Position numbers and translations under genes: made by a program | In this document: piece by piece, positions 23,101-34,400 of the stretch | How positions within the stretch are numbered: position 1 is the first letter of the stretch | Layout of the letters: each line of letters opens with the position of its first letter | Notes under the pieces: generated by a model | The model's input: only the letters and a program-made list of their open reading frames with translations | Told to the model about the DNA's origin: nothing | Databases searched by the model: none | Assembly (NCBI GenBank): GCA_006176705.1 | Contig: QRFJ01002518.1 | Span: forward strand, 248,001 to 312,000 | Length of the DNA stretch: 64,000 nt | Direction of reading: 5' to 3' | Source: Cocos nucifera | Taxonomy: Eukaryota; Streptophyta; Magnoliopsida; Arecales; Arecaceae

Positions 23101-26100
23101 TTAAATCAATTTGATCTATGTATTTTCAAGATCAAGAATATGCATTGTCCATGTTAATTATTACAATTGCATCTACTAAGCAACCACACGATCTCTCAAG
23201 ACTAATACAATATGAAAAAATAACATTTAAATACCCTTAAACATTCATTAACCTCAAAATAGTCCTTAAGAACAAAAGAAAATTGAAAAAACAAAAAAGA
23301 CAGTATTGTACCAATATTGAACTAGTAGGCATTACCGTACCAAGTGTGGTACAGTATAATTCAGTACTGTAGTGTACCAGTACAGCACTGATACCGAAAC
23401 TGACCTTGATTCCGGATATTTTTGCAAACAGAAATAGGAATAACTTGCAAACAAATTACTTTTATGAGAATGACACCTATTTTACTTTTTTATTTTTGCT
23501 GAACCAAATGTACATGAATGGTTGAATAATATAATCAGATCAGATTCAAATAAATATTGTATGATTTTAATATTATTGATTTAGACACATATTAAATATA
23601 TAATTGGGCTCCACCACCTTGACACAAGTGCTGATTTCTTTCTTCCTTCCTCCTCTTCTAATATCCTTTCCCAGCATTATCAAGAACAAATAAGTGGTAT
23701 TTAAGTTGAAATGGGACTTTAAATCTAGTATTGGTAGAGCTCTAACATCACAAAGCAACAAAGGCCATGAAATAAATATCTAGGAATGACGCAAAAATAT
23801 GATTTGAAAATACGCCATTAAATTTTCTATAGCACAAAGGATATGAGAGGTGGAACCTTGAAAACTAATAACAGAAATGACTTCACCTTTAAAGCTGCCA
23901 CCAAAACCCAGAAATCTGGCGATGTTGAATCCACTTGAACAGCAGCATCATTGACAATTTGACAAAGATGAGAACCTAATTTGTTGGAAACAAGCATTAG
24001 CTTCCAAACGTACAATCAATTTATCAACAATCCAATACTAATTTTCCATACCTGTACATGAAGACTTAAAAGTTAATTACATGGTGCTCATCAAGTCAAA
24101 CCACCACTATTGGTGTCAATAAGTGTTAAAAGGAAGACCAGGACAGATAAATTAAATAGAACCACCAGATTGACTCAAATTGGGATAAGCAACACATCAA
24201 GCACACAATCCCTAACCTCCCCCCTATAATTGCCCATATCAACACCACTTGGCAATCAATGCAGCACCATTTGCCAACTACCAACAATATCCCAATAGGA
24301 GCTTGTAATGCAATCAATTCAAATTTCAAGTTCCTAAAAAGCCAAGAATCTTTCTTTGGATTTTTCAATATGCTATCAGAACAAGCCTATAATGAACTTA
24401 ATCTCAATTTATGCGACAACAAGCTAGAAGAATTACAAGATGTTAATGATCTTCATAATCTGTTTCAGGGTTTACTGCACTGGCCCATCTCATAAACCTG
24501 ATAATATGATGCTGCTCCTCAATTTGCAGCATTTGGGTCACATGGCACCTTGGTGTTTGATAATTAAATATTATGCAGAAGGCCTTCATTGACAGAGTGC
24601 TCCTCATCCTCTCCATCCCCTTCTCTATTTTCTTTTATGGTTTTCCTCTTTTATTTTCTATCCACTACTTTCTATTTCTAGCCATTTAGGGCCTGTTTGG
24701 CCAAGCTAAAGTGCTTTCTTTTCCAAAAAAAGTACTTATTTTGAAAAAACAAGATGTTTGGCCAAGCTTATTTTAAAAAATAATCTACTTTTGAGTGGTA
24801 GCAGAATCAATTTTTCTGCTGCGGAGAGGAAGCAGAAAATTGGAGCTTCTCCTTGAAAGCAGAAACAGAAAATTAAATTTTTTAAGACAAAAATACCCTT
24901 ACTCAAAATCATTATTTACCATAACTATCCCTATTTATTTTCACCTAACCCTCCCCCGTTATTTAGTGATGATGTATTTTGATGTATTTTGATACATGTA
25001 TATTATCTATCAAAATTATATAAAATGTTCAATATGTATTATCTTTGATTCAATTGTATTTATATTGATTAAAATTTTAATATATTTTTTATTATTTTAT
25101 TTTTTTATTTTAATTATATAAAAAATAAAAAATTAAATTAAAATTAATCATAATGAATATTTAAAATTATTTATCTATTAAATAATATTAATTATAAAGT
25201 AAATCTATACATGCCTGTTTTCATAATTTGATAATCAAAAGTACTTTTTTTGAAAGATTTGCCAAACACAAACTGCTTTTCAAATACTAATAAAAGCTCT
25301 TATTAAATGATTTTATCAAACACAAGCTGCTTTTCTCTCATAGTACTTTTTCTAAAACTCCATTTGAAAAAAAGTAATTTTAAAATAAGTTGATTTTCAC
25401 AGCTTGGCCAAACAGACCCTTAATGTGTTCTTCCATAGCTTCTACATAAACGATCCCTTTCAGAGACCATATTTTATCATGTTTCAGTCTCATCTTAAAC
25501 CATATTGTGAGCCTAAATGTTCCATGTGGTATTATAGTAGATCTATATGGAACAGTAATCTAGAGCGTGACATCTTCTTTTATTTATACTAATACATAAT
25601 TTTAAAAAAAAAACACTTGGAATTTGAGAATTGCATTAGAGAGTTTGTTCCATATGTCATCCAAACCATTCCACTAGTAATTCAGGCACATGCATGCATG
25701 CACCACTAGCATGATTTTATTGCTATGTCAGGCACATATACCGACATGAATTATACCAATAACAGCCTTGTTTATATACAAATATATGGTGCAATTAGAA
25801 TAGTGAAAGTAAATTGAATTGATCAAATCACATAGGAAAGTTTGTCTTATATATTAGCAAAATCATTTGGTTGATGATAAAAGAACAGGGACACTAACAG
25901 AGGCAGCTAAGAACTCACACCAACAGCCACAAACAAACAACTGCACGAGCATGCATGCATCCTTCCAAGCATATTTGTAGGTATAAAACTAGAAACTTGA
26001 TTGGCCTTTATAACACTCATACAAATTAGCTAGCATTATGTTTCACAAAATTATATGTTTGGAGGATGAAAGAACCATAATAAAGTAGAATAACTCTGCA

Positions 26101-29100
26101 TGAATCAAGATTTTAAATCCCATGGAATAGAGATATCCCGGTATCTTCATGGAATGGGACATCCCGCTATCCCATCCCATCCCATCCTATCCCAACAACT
26201 ATGCCGGTAGATATCCTCTATCTCTCTCTCCTTCTTATTTCTTTTCTTTCTTTCTTTTGTTCTATTCTTTCCTTATTTCTTATCTTTCCTTCCTTCTTTT
26301 CTTTCTTTTTCTTCTACCTTCCTTTCTTCCCTTTCATTTTTCTTTCTTTTTCTTATCACTTCCTTTCCTTTTTTTCCTTTTTCTTTTTATTTCTCTTTCC
26401 TTTCTTCCTTCTTTCCTTCCTTTCTTCTTCTTCTTCCTCCCTTTCTTTCTTCCATTTTTATTCTTCATCTTTCCTTCCGCCTTTTTCTTTTCTTCATCTT
26501 TCTTTCTTTCTTTCCTCTTTCTTCTTCTCTCCCTACATGGATGGATTTCGGAGTCCTGACCTTATTCCGGTCCCATTTTCTCATAGGAATAGAATGGGAC
26601 AGCTAGGACACCCGCTATCCCATTGGGACATAAAACCTTGGCATGAATCTTGTGGCAAAATTAGATGTTTACGTAGTCATAGTCCTTGAAAGTCAAAATC
26701 TTAAATGGAAGATTTGCAGCACAAGGAAGCTCGTTTTTTTTGAGGAAAAAAAAAAGTGGATTGTCTCAAGATGGTGAAAATTCTCATTTTTTGCAATAGA
26801 CTATAACTTATCATGATGATAAAATTAACTCCATAGTTACACAGAGGTTATGCATTTCATTTCAATGATATAAATATTGACCGTCGGATAAAAACATCAA
26901 CTTACTAATTCCTCGAGGAGTGGAGACTTTAAATGAGGCTTCGATAGCTTCTTTATAATTGTCTTCATCTAAATTAAGCATGTGAGCTTTTATTAGATCC
27001 TATAGAGATGGGGAAAACATTGATCAATATGCATAGTAATCTAGTTATTTGAACAAAATCGAGAGTGAAGAACAAATTATTTAGAATATCTGCATGCCAA
27101 TACCTTAAATTCCTTTTTCTCTTGCCTAGTTGATGGCAAGCATCCATCATGTGCATCAGCCCATTTCTCAGCAAGCCTAACAAGAATAACTATATATGGT
27201 GTATGTTTGTGTACAACTGGATCTGTCACACTTAAATCAATGGTCTTTGCAAACCTGTAGGAAATTTGTCGATGTCGGCAACAGTCATGACGAATTAACA
27301 ATACTTATACAGGCTACCAGTTGTGGAAGGCAAATAATACTTACTGTTTGAGCTCAGGCCATGGGTTGTGAAGGCGGAGATCATCCAGGAAATGGTCAGG
27401 TTTTGACTCAATCACATTGTGCTCCTATTCATAGATAGAGGAAGTAATGGATTAAGGGCACAGCTTGTCTAGAAAACTTTTGGTATAAACATTAAAGCAG
27501 TAACAGAAGTCAGGTTTATACCCATCAGATTACCTTCAAACTGACTCGGACTAGCCCAGAGAGACCATATGAGCGTGCAACAACCAATATGACATTTGCT
27601 TGCCTACAGATCTTATCCAGCTTTAATAATAAATTTTCCAACAACTGCCATGCCAAAGGTTTAGCTTTGAGTTAGCAAATATTAATAGAGATTTAAATAT
27701 TTAGGCCATCAGCATTAAGATTCAAGAAAAAATTATTTAACAAATATTATTTAATCTCATTTTAAAACTATAAGAGTTGGATGTGTGAAGCAAATACAGT
27801 AATAGTTTCACTTATGATGTAGGATGCTGACATGATACCAATTGTTTTTACCTTTAGAAAACAGATTTTAGATGAGATTGGTAACCAAACAGGCATCTTG
27901 TAGGCCTATCTGACTATCTCCATAATGTTCATACTACCAATGGTTGTAAACCAATCGCTAGCCCATAATGTGGATGACAAGACAAAAACCATTGCTATTC
28001 TCATATTAAACAAATAAGTTCAACATGAGCATCAACTAGTATTGGAAACTTCTGAATCAGTATCAGATGCATAGCTTCCATCTATTGCTCTTCAAGCGAC
28101 GTAGATCAGCCCTCCAAAAACTTATCTACAACAACTGCTAAGATCTGAAAGTTAGAATCCAGATCTGACTTCCAGACAACTGAAATTTCTGGTAACATGC
28201 AGGAAAGTATTCAGTTAATACAAAAGCAAGTAATTAAGCCTCAAGATGACTTTAATCAACCAAATTTGAAGAGTAAAGTGGATATTAAAAGAAAGAAAGG
28301 TTTCTATTAGTTTCAATTTAAATCCACATTCCAGGCTTAGTTGTACTTCTAATAGTCCTATGACTCCCAAAAACATCCCAGAGACAATAAGCCATCATGC
28401 TCATCCAATAGACACTAATAAAGGAAAAGAAAATTAGTTTAGGAAGGCCTCTCCCATTGTTCTCTTTCTTTAATTTATTCTTTGTCTTTTCCCCTTATCC
28501 TGTTTTTTTCCGTGTTCTGCTATTCTTTAGCCTACTTTCCTGCAGCTAGGAGGGGTCAGAAATATAAGATATCCATCCAATATAGGGGATGGGGCACACA
28601 CCCACCCTGCTTCTTATTGATTGGTCTAGGGTCCACATACTTGGCCAACTAATCCCTGCTGGCTTGGATAAGTGGCTCAGTCATTTGGATAAGGAACAAA
28701 CCCATCCTAATTCTTCTTGATTGATCTAGGGTTCATATACTTCGCCAACTAATCCACGATGACCTGAACTCAATTGGATAAGGACCAAAATAAGTCTGGA
28801 AAGGACCACTGCAAGAATTAATCCTAGTTGTTGAGTGAACAAAGACTGAAGCACTAACATAAAACACCTCAAAAAAGGTCAACTTAGTGCAGATGGAACC
28901 CTGATCCTTTGATTGACTGACTAAAAATCTCCTAAAAGCACATTAACTTAAAATTTCACTCAACAATGTGCAAGTCAACCTCCTGAATCCCATATGCAAA
29001 ATCATCATCCCAGACTAAATCCATCAGCCATGTTGCTAAATCATTATGCCTATTAGTACTTATCCTAGAAAAATTGTTCAATTTGATCATTCAAGTTGTG

Positions 29101-30861
29101 TTCCTAATAGGGACCGTCAAGCGAACAAAGACTGAAACTAACCTAAAACACCTCAAAAAGGTCAACTTAGTGTAGATAGAACCCTGATCTTTTGATTGAC
29201 TAACTAAAAAACTCCTAAAAGCAAATTAACTTAAAATTTCACTCTACGATGTGCAAGTCAACCTCCTCTATCCCATATGCAAAATCATCATCCCAGACTA
29301 AATCCATTAGCCATGTTGCTACATCATTATGCCTATTAGTACTTATCCTAGAAAAATATTTCAATTTGATCATTCACGTTGCATTCCTAATAGGAACTCT
29401 AATATTAAAATAGAGAAGCACACACACACACATATAACTAGTTGGGTGTTGTTCAGTTTATCTGACATCCGAAATTTGCATTAGCTATCATATGTCCATC
29501 AACAAATAAATAAAAGCCAACAATCCATGCACATCATGCCTGATCCTTAGTTCCAGCCCTCTTGTGAAATGATACAAATGCATGTTCTGCCCTCACTTGA
29601 TTCATTACTACCTGTCCATGGGAGAACAGCATTTTTTCATATCAACACTCTTTTCATCACTTCCTTACTGCTAGAAATGCTTAGTTAGGCATCAAACACT
29701 TAGAACACTATCTGAAGGTCACTAACTACATAAATGACATACAATTTACCATACAGATTTTTATCTATCATCTATTCATTAATGATAACAGCCTCCGTAT
29801 CCAGCATTAGTTGTTAATTTTTTTATTAGAAATAATTTATTCTTCCTCTGCCCCTTTAATAGATTATGGTCAATATATCTTCATCCCCTTGTCTCTTCAT
29901 GACCGTTCAAAATTAGATCAATGTTTCTTCTTCATTCAAAATTATTTCCCTTTTTTAGCCTATGAAATAACATAAATTTTATATTTTAGGGATCAATGAA
30001 GTAAAAATATATCTCTTTTCCATGGTTATTTTTCATAATATCAACATTGGCATCGTAAGGAACACCAAAGAATTATGTTCACCCCCTCATGAGACCAGAA
30101 CCATGTGCATGAGGATGTCTACCGAAAGCATGCCAAACTATTATATTTTGTAGCTATAAAATGTCAACTACATTTAAGGACTACAACAAGTGCATGCTTA
30201 TGCACAAAATTTTGAAAAAAAAAAAAAGAAACAAAAAAAAAAAAGAAAAAAAGAGAATCTAAGAAAAAAATAGAGCAGCATACCTGTGTTGCTATCACTA
30301 ATGTAAACTGAGCAAAAAAAGATGGATTTGTTTCTATTAAGTTATCAGGAGACTCCTCAACAAACTTGGCTTTAACAGCATCATTTAGCTCTTTCAGAAA
30401 AGAACATACACATTTTGCCTTCGATTGCCCCAGGCTTTCCTCATCCACTGACAATTTCTAAGAAGTGTTAGTACATGAAAGAAACCATGTTTAAGTTATA
30501 AAATGCAAGAGATGAGCATACACATAAAATTGTTCCCAAGATCATATGCTTCCACTTTAGACCCATCAACCACAGTGATACTTCCAATACCACCTAGAAC
30601 GAGATTTTTCAGAGCTTCAGATCCAGTAGGACCACAATTAAGCAAGCATATGCTCACTTTCTCCAACGCCGCTTGTCCTTGTTCTCCCCAAATCCTGCAA
30701 TTTAAATGAAATTTTGATAATAAGAAACAATACATAAAAGGTTTTTACTAAGTGGAGGAAAACTAAGGCAAATAAAGAATAGAGCACAATATACATGCAT
30801 ACATATAGATAGATAGATATACATAAAGAGAGGGAGCACTCGTTCGCCCCCGCGTGCGTGC

Positions 30862-30900
<39 letters not shown>

Positions 30901-32310
30901 CAAAAAGAACAGTTTCAACATTTCTAAGAATTAAAATTCAGAAATCATCACACTTAAAATTCACATTTTTCCTACAATATTGATTGAGTGGCAGTTGAGA
31001 TAAGAGTATGCGTTAAGCATATCATAGCACAAACAAAATGCTCAAAGAAAAAAACCAAGTCAAGAATTTTGACTGTCATCATCTACAGATAATGAATATA
31101 TATATATATATATTGAGAGAGAGAGAGCAGAATGGTCACTTTTCCTGAAATGGCATTACATGAACTCTACTAACCACCATGCTGCCTAGAAACTGAGTCA
31201 ATTGAAATTAAGTTAGAACCAACAAAGATGAGGAGTTATCTTATACTTTTTATTCTTTAAAAATTAAAAAAAAATTAAAAAAAATAAAAGAAGAAGAGAA
31301 CACCCTTCTCTTTGCTATGAATTGAATAGATAAGCTCAGTTCTAAACTTGTGCCTTTGTGCCCTCCTGATTGCATATACTCGTGCAGGAACTAGAACATA
31401 TATGTATTTTTAACAAGAAATGGATCTGTTCAAGTGGCAACATGTACAGCAAACGAACAGCATAAAAACAGCTTAAGCAAAGTGGCAATCAAAATTAATC
31501 TCTTTGATCAGCTCATGAGCACCAGATTTTTGATTATTTCATAGCTTTAATGAAGATGAATTAAAGTGCAGAATTTAAAACATGCTAGAGAGAAGATGCC
31601 ACAGATAGGCAACCTCAACAGTACCGTTTAACCACGCCTGATCCTGTTACACGTTCTTATAGGGAAAAAACATAATAAAATAAAGAAAGCCAAGGAAGAA
31701 TTGAATAGAAGGTAAATCTTTTTTTCTTTTTTTTTCTTTTTTGGTTCAAGGGAAAGGATTCGAGAAGAGCGGTTGAGGAATAACGCTGTGAAGGTTAAAT
31801 CATGCGTAATGTAATTCACTATAAGAAAATTCATGCAGGACATCAAAATCGGGACCGACCGAACCGTCATCGTCGATCAATCTTGAAGTTTGCGGGAACA
31901 GGAGGACCAATTAAGTAGAATATGTAGGTAAAGAAATATTGTCAGAAGAAACCTCCGCACATCAAGATCTGGAATCTTGATGTTGTTATCACTCAAAAAG
32001 TGTGTCTTTATCCTTTTCTTGGACAGCTTCATATATGGAGCAACCAACTCTTGAATCGCAAGAAGGGTGGGTTTAAAGATTATTGGGAAAGAAAAAAAAA
32101 AACTTTCTACGGTTTGAGGGCTGAAACTATCGACTTAGAAGTGAGTGGGAATCTCCGGTTAGGAACTTAGGGCAAGAAGAGAATGCCAATAAACGGCGAG
32201 AGAGAGAGTGAAAGAGAGTTCTATGCCATCGTTGTGAGACTGGAGAAGAGAAAGGGGAATAGGCGGTACCTGAGCTGGCGATCGTATTTGGTCTTCGATT
32301 CGGCGGCCAT
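11110..32310 (-). CDS. AXR1: AXR1, NEDD8/RUB-activating enzyme E1 regulatory subunit (14 exons)
   Basis: Exons in coding order: 32310-32270, 30694-30522, 30447-30284, 27644-27534, 27424-27345, 27254-27104, 26999-26906, 23975-23887, 20484-20411, 20324-20162, 13241-13156, 11614-11531, 11444-11264, 11193-11110. Together they make 1575 nt, or 524 codons plus TAA, close to the 540 aa of Arabidopsis AXR1. The protein starts MAAESKTKYDRQLR. Exon 2 carries the degenerate ThiF nucleotide-fold segment (LLNCGPTGSEALKNLVLGG). The ending is KQFVPLTGTFIFNGIDQ. AXR1 pairs with ECR1/UBA3, which holds the catalytic cysteine; the pair activates RUB/NEDD8 for cullin modification, so AXR1 is needed for auxin signalling through SCF ligases (family knowledge). 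All introns are GT-AG and no stop or frameshift was seen, so the gene looks functional despite large intron insertions. Confidence 0.95.
11615..13155 (-). other. AXR1 intron 11
   Basis: A 1.5-kb intron between exons 11 and 12 with GTGAGT donor and TTTGCAG acceptor on the minus strand. It contains poly-A runs near 11830 and 12700 but no mobile element that I can recognise. Confidence 0.7.
13804..14316 (+). repeat. 5' LTR of the intron-10 Ty3 element
   Basis: 513 bp, matching 19013-19549 along most of its length. Its first bases are TATCAGGG where the other LTR has TGTTAGGG, and it lacks about 24 bp near the start. It ends in TGACA, 3 bp before the primer-binding site. Confidence 0.9.
14320..14331 (+). 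other. Primer-binding site (initiator-Met tRNA type)
   Basis: TGGTATCAAAGC lies 3 bp downstream of the 5' LTR. It differs by one base from the common plant PBS TGGTATCAGAGC that pairs with the 3' end of initiator-Met tRNA. Confidence 0.85.
14363..15588 (+). pseudogene. Degenerate gag of the Ty3 element
   Basis: From ATG 14363 one frame runs to about 15330, broken by TAG or TAA codons (14501, 14642, 14906, 15203 and others). It includes a coiled-coil-like start, then a capsid segment (MRAPKPQSYGGARDAKELEN, FLFDIEQYF). After a frameshift near 15330 the nucleocapsid knuckle CFLCEGPHMVKNC (CX2CX3HX4C) follows. Broken Gag of a chromovirus; not translatable as one protein. Confidence 0.85.
15660..18900 (+). 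pseudogene. Degenerate pol of the Ty3 element (PR-RT-RH-INT)
   Basis: The protease site reads DTRATHNF where the family has DTGATHNF (about 15708), so the flap-side Gly is lost. The RT begins near 16260 (PPYRMAPPKL). It is frame-shifted near 16415 and carries YLDEI instead of YLDDI (about 16720), so the catalytic pair is altered. RNase H: EVHTDASKYAIGGIL (from 17146). Integrase: zinc finger ending CFICQQDK (about 17840), then SMDFISSLP and QTERINALLEQYLRHF. KVHPVFHGSYLKSYH (about 18690) marks the integrase C-terminus, and a chromodomain-like remnant follows near 18840-18990. Several stops and shifts; dead. Confidence 0.85.
19013..19549 (+). repeat. 3' LTR of the intron-10 Ty3 element
   Basis: 537 bp, beginning TGTTAGGGCC right after a polypurine tract and ending TGACA. 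It is the more intact of the pair. Confidence 0.9.
20485..23886 (-). other. AXR1 intron 8
   Basis: A 3.4-kb intron. It holds a patch at about 21425-21740 with repeated GGTTTGG/CCAAACC words, a relic of a BED zinc finger (22590-22900), and a GGTAC-rich palindromic patch at about 23305-23410. The patches probably belong to the same fold-back family as 13455-20025. Confidence 0.5.
22590..22900 (+). pseudogene. BED-type zinc-finger relic of a hAT-like transposase
   Basis: Translated with stops, the frame reads RLKQYLTGGYLNMIIYKKY and then QQLMKKNFYNFKESKKKF (about 22739-22865). This matches the end of the BED finger and the segment after it in plant hAT/DUF659-type transposases (GG.xRLKQHLAGG..xxxC..xP.xVQQLMK, family knowledge). 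The cysteine pairs are lost and stops occur. It is a fragment only. Confidence 0.4.
24689..25419. mobile_element. Tourist-like (PIF/Harbinger) MITE in AXR1 intron 7
   Basis: The left end is GGGCCTGTTTGGCCAAGCT and the right end, reversed, is GGGTCTGTTTGGCCAAGCT: 19-bp inverted repeats with one mismatch. Both sides are flanked by TTA (24686-24688 and 25420-25422), the 3-bp target duplication typical of PIF/Harbinger. The element is 731 bp, AT-rich, with further inner inverted similarity (AGTACTTTTT, CAAACACAA words). It has no transposase frame, so it is non-autonomous. Confidence 0.85.
26107..26640. mobile_element. Inverted-end repeat with a 320-bp pyrimidine tract
   Basis: The left end, AAGATTTTAAATCCCATGG, and the reversed right end, AAGGTTTTATGTCCCAATGG, form imperfect inverted repeats. 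Both ends also carry CCCGCTATCCCAT words. The core (about 26214-26533) is almost pure C/T on the + strand. Two long open frames here encode only Ser/Phe/Leu runs and are artefacts. No transposase is present. Confidence 0.45.
27645..30283 (-). other. AXR1 intron 3 with tandem duplications
   Basis: A 2.6-kb intron. Two local duplications stand out: about 105-bp units at 28591 and 28697, and about 285-bp units at 28835 and 29121. There is no coding potential. Confidence 0.7.
28835..29398. repeat. Two tandem copies of a ~285-bp unit
   Basis: Copy 1 (28835-29120) and copy 2 (29121-29398) both begin GCGAACAAAGACTG or GTGAACAAAGACTG. They match closely through CCCATATGCAAAATCATCAT and CCTATTAGTACTTATCC. 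The differences are scattered substitutions and small gaps, so the duplication is old. A smaller, separate pair of about 105-bp copies lies just upstream (28591-28790). Confidence 0.8.
30695..32269 (-). other. AXR1 intron 1
   Basis: A 1.6-kb intron with microsatellites: (AG)n at 30862-30900, and (TA)n followed by (GA)n at 31097-31127. No mobile element was recognised. Confidence 0.7.
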
Positions 32311-32823
32311 CGTCGGAGTGGGAAAGGGGAAGGGAGAGATTGGCGACAAAACTCTCAGCTTTGGAGTATTTGGTGGAGGCAAAAAATAATAATAATAAAA
32401 GGGAAAGACGGGCTTCTGGTGGGGCTTTAAACAGAGAACAGGGACCCGGTCGGAGAAACACAATTTAATCCGATCACACTTGGGATTGGCTTGGGCCCAG
32501 CGGGTGGGATCGTACACGACACAGCGTTATGGCTTGACTTCGCGTGCAGGCGAAGCGATCGAGTACAACAGTAGTGATTTTTACCGGCGGTCGGGCGGAT
32601 TTTTCTGAATATATGACCCGCCGATCCGTCCAATAGCATCCTACGGAGTTTTGGTTGATTTTAAAATTTAAAATTAATATTTAAATGAATTTTGGAATGG
32701 ATTTGAGATTTTTCTCAATTACCCATCGTCCAAACCTACACAAAACCTAGCCATTGTCAAAGCTTCTTTATTCGACCACTCAAACCTCTCCCATCCAGAT
32801 TGAGACTTCTGGGTATTACGAGC
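32311..32823 (-). promoter_or_regulatory. AXR1: AXR1 5' UTR and proximal promoter
   Basis: The region between the AXR1 start codon and the first retroelement is only 513 bp. Read on the minus strand, the last 40 bases before ATG are CT-rich, typical of a plant 5' UTR. A palindrome TTGGGCCCAG at 32491-32500 contains the TGGGCC/GGCCCA 'site II' word common in housekeeping genes (TCP-factor target, family knowledge). A CCAAT word lies next to it on the minus strand (32484-32488). I cannot fix the transcription start. Confidence 0.45.
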
Positions 32824-33224
32824 TATCAATCTATCATTTGACTCATCAACTCAACCAACAGACCATCAGATACTAATGGATGCTTGCCAATTGACGATCG
32901 ATGATGGATAATGGATGGTCGATAAGTTACTCAATGAACCATCGATCAATCGACTCGACGATCAATATTTCACTAATTCAATCGATTGTTGATCAATTAG
33001 TTGAAGAACGATAATTAACATTCGATCAATCATCATCACTGAGAAGGCTGTCCGAAAGGTCAATACTCGCCGATCCATCAACTGTCCCATCGACATATTG
33101 ATGAGAGCACCAACATATGACCATCCGATAGATAATCGGACTGACAAGTAATAATCGATGATTGCTTTTTTCGACCGACTGACCATCAATCAAAAATCAT
33201 TAAGGTAACAATCAGCTTAAAACC

Positions 33225-33590
33225 TTTCGACCAACGATCGATTGGTACAAAATCAATCAATCGATGATCGATCGGCACAAAGTAACGATCGATCGATATA
33301 AAGGCAGCCGATCGATAATCTATCGGCATGATCGATGATCAATCGATACAAAGACAGTCCATCGATGATCTGTCGGTATAAAATCAACTGATCGATGATT
33401 GGTCGATACAAAGCCAGCCAACCAACGATTCGTTGGTATAAAATCAACCAATCGACGATCGGTCGATACAAAGTAAGGCAATCGATGACTCATCGACACA
33501 AAATCAACTGATCGATGATCCATCGGCATAAAGTTAGTAGACCGATGATTCGTCGGTATAGAATCAGTCGATCGACCGATGATCGATCGG
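33225..33590. repeat. 30-bp tandem repeats in the outer 5' LTR
   Basis: About a dozen units of 30 bp of the form AAAATCAACYGATCGATGAT followed by CNATCGGCAC. Each unit centres on a GATCGATGATC near-palindrome. The same array is in the 3' LTR at about 48670-49075. Confidence 0.85.
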
Positions 33591-33778
33591 CCTCAAATCA
33601 GCCCATTAATCTATGGGAGCTCTCCAAACAATCTATCTGACTCTCAATTGGTCCTACAAAATTGCCCCAGAGAAGAGCAGGCAACGGTGATTAGTGGATA
33701 GTTTTAATTACTTATCCATGATCATACTACATCGAAAAAAGAGAGATTTACATACTTAGCGGTTATCACTTTGATATC

Positions 33779-33786
33779 TATAAAAG
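33779..33786 (+). promoter_or_regulatory. TATA box in outer 5' LTR
   Basis: TATAAAAG, with its counterpart at 49261-49268 in the 3' LTR. The nested element separates this one from its downstream start region. Confidence 0.6.
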
Positions 33787-34039
33787 AAAGGTAACCTGAT
33801 CTATTTGAAAGGACACATCTAATACTTTTTATTAGGGATAAACCCCGCTCCCGTCGAACTCTGACCTGGTGCCTAGCCTAATGCAACTGATGAATATGGA
33901 AGAGCTTCAACCGAAAATTCTCTCTCCAGTAATTGAACCCAACCAAACTCCTCTAGTGGCCGACCCCCAGTCGAACTCCTTCAATCGATCGAACTTCTCA
34001 GCGGTCGAGTCCCAGTCGAACTCCTTCCAAATCGCTCCT

Positions 34040-34400
34040 ACAGTCGAATTCCTCTAGAAGCCAAACTTCTTTCGGATCGCTCCTACAGTCAAACTCCTTC
34101 AGGAACTGAAATTCTTTTGGATCGCTCCTGTAGTCGGACTCCTTCAGGAGCCAAACACCTTTTGGATCGCTCCTACAGTCGGATTCCTCCAAGAGCCAAA
34201 CTCCTTTTAGATCGCTCCTACAGTCATATTTCTCCAAGAGCCGGACTCCTTTCGGATCGCTCCTACAGTCGAACTCTTCCAAGAGCCGACCTTCTTCCGA
34301 ATCGCTCCTGCAGTCGAGCTCCTCCAGGAGCCGACCTCCTTTCGAATCGCTCCTACAGTCGAATTCCTCCAAGAGCTGGACTCTTTCTAGAATTCTCCCT
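34040..34400. repeat. 45-bp tandem repeats in the nested 5' LTR
   Basis: Units read GATCGCTCCTACAGTCGGAC, then TCCTCCAGGAGCC and ACTCCTTTCG. Each includes the small inverted repeat CTCC-TCCA-GGAG. Period 45 is a multiple of three, so several frames stay open. Confidence 0.85.

Larger units (their letters stand above)
32824..33829 (+). repeat. 5' LTR of the outer element, first part
   Basis: Homologous to 48268-49309. It begins TATCAATC where the other LTR begins TGTCAATC. It contains the 30-bp repeats (33225-33590) and a TATA box (TATAAAAG, 33779-33786), and is cut by the nested element 43 bp after the TATA box. The missing end is at 45532-45696. Confidence 0.85.

Noticed and set aside
26149..26689. 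Two overlapping open frames rich in Ser, Phe and Leu, looking like membrane proteins
   Set aside because: Both come from the pure pyrimidine tract. Low-complexity frames without splice sites or homology.
33253..33529. Minus-strand open frames of repeating YRPIVD/RSVDF words
   Set aside because: A product of the 30-bp repeat period (a multiple of three) in the LTR, not a gene.
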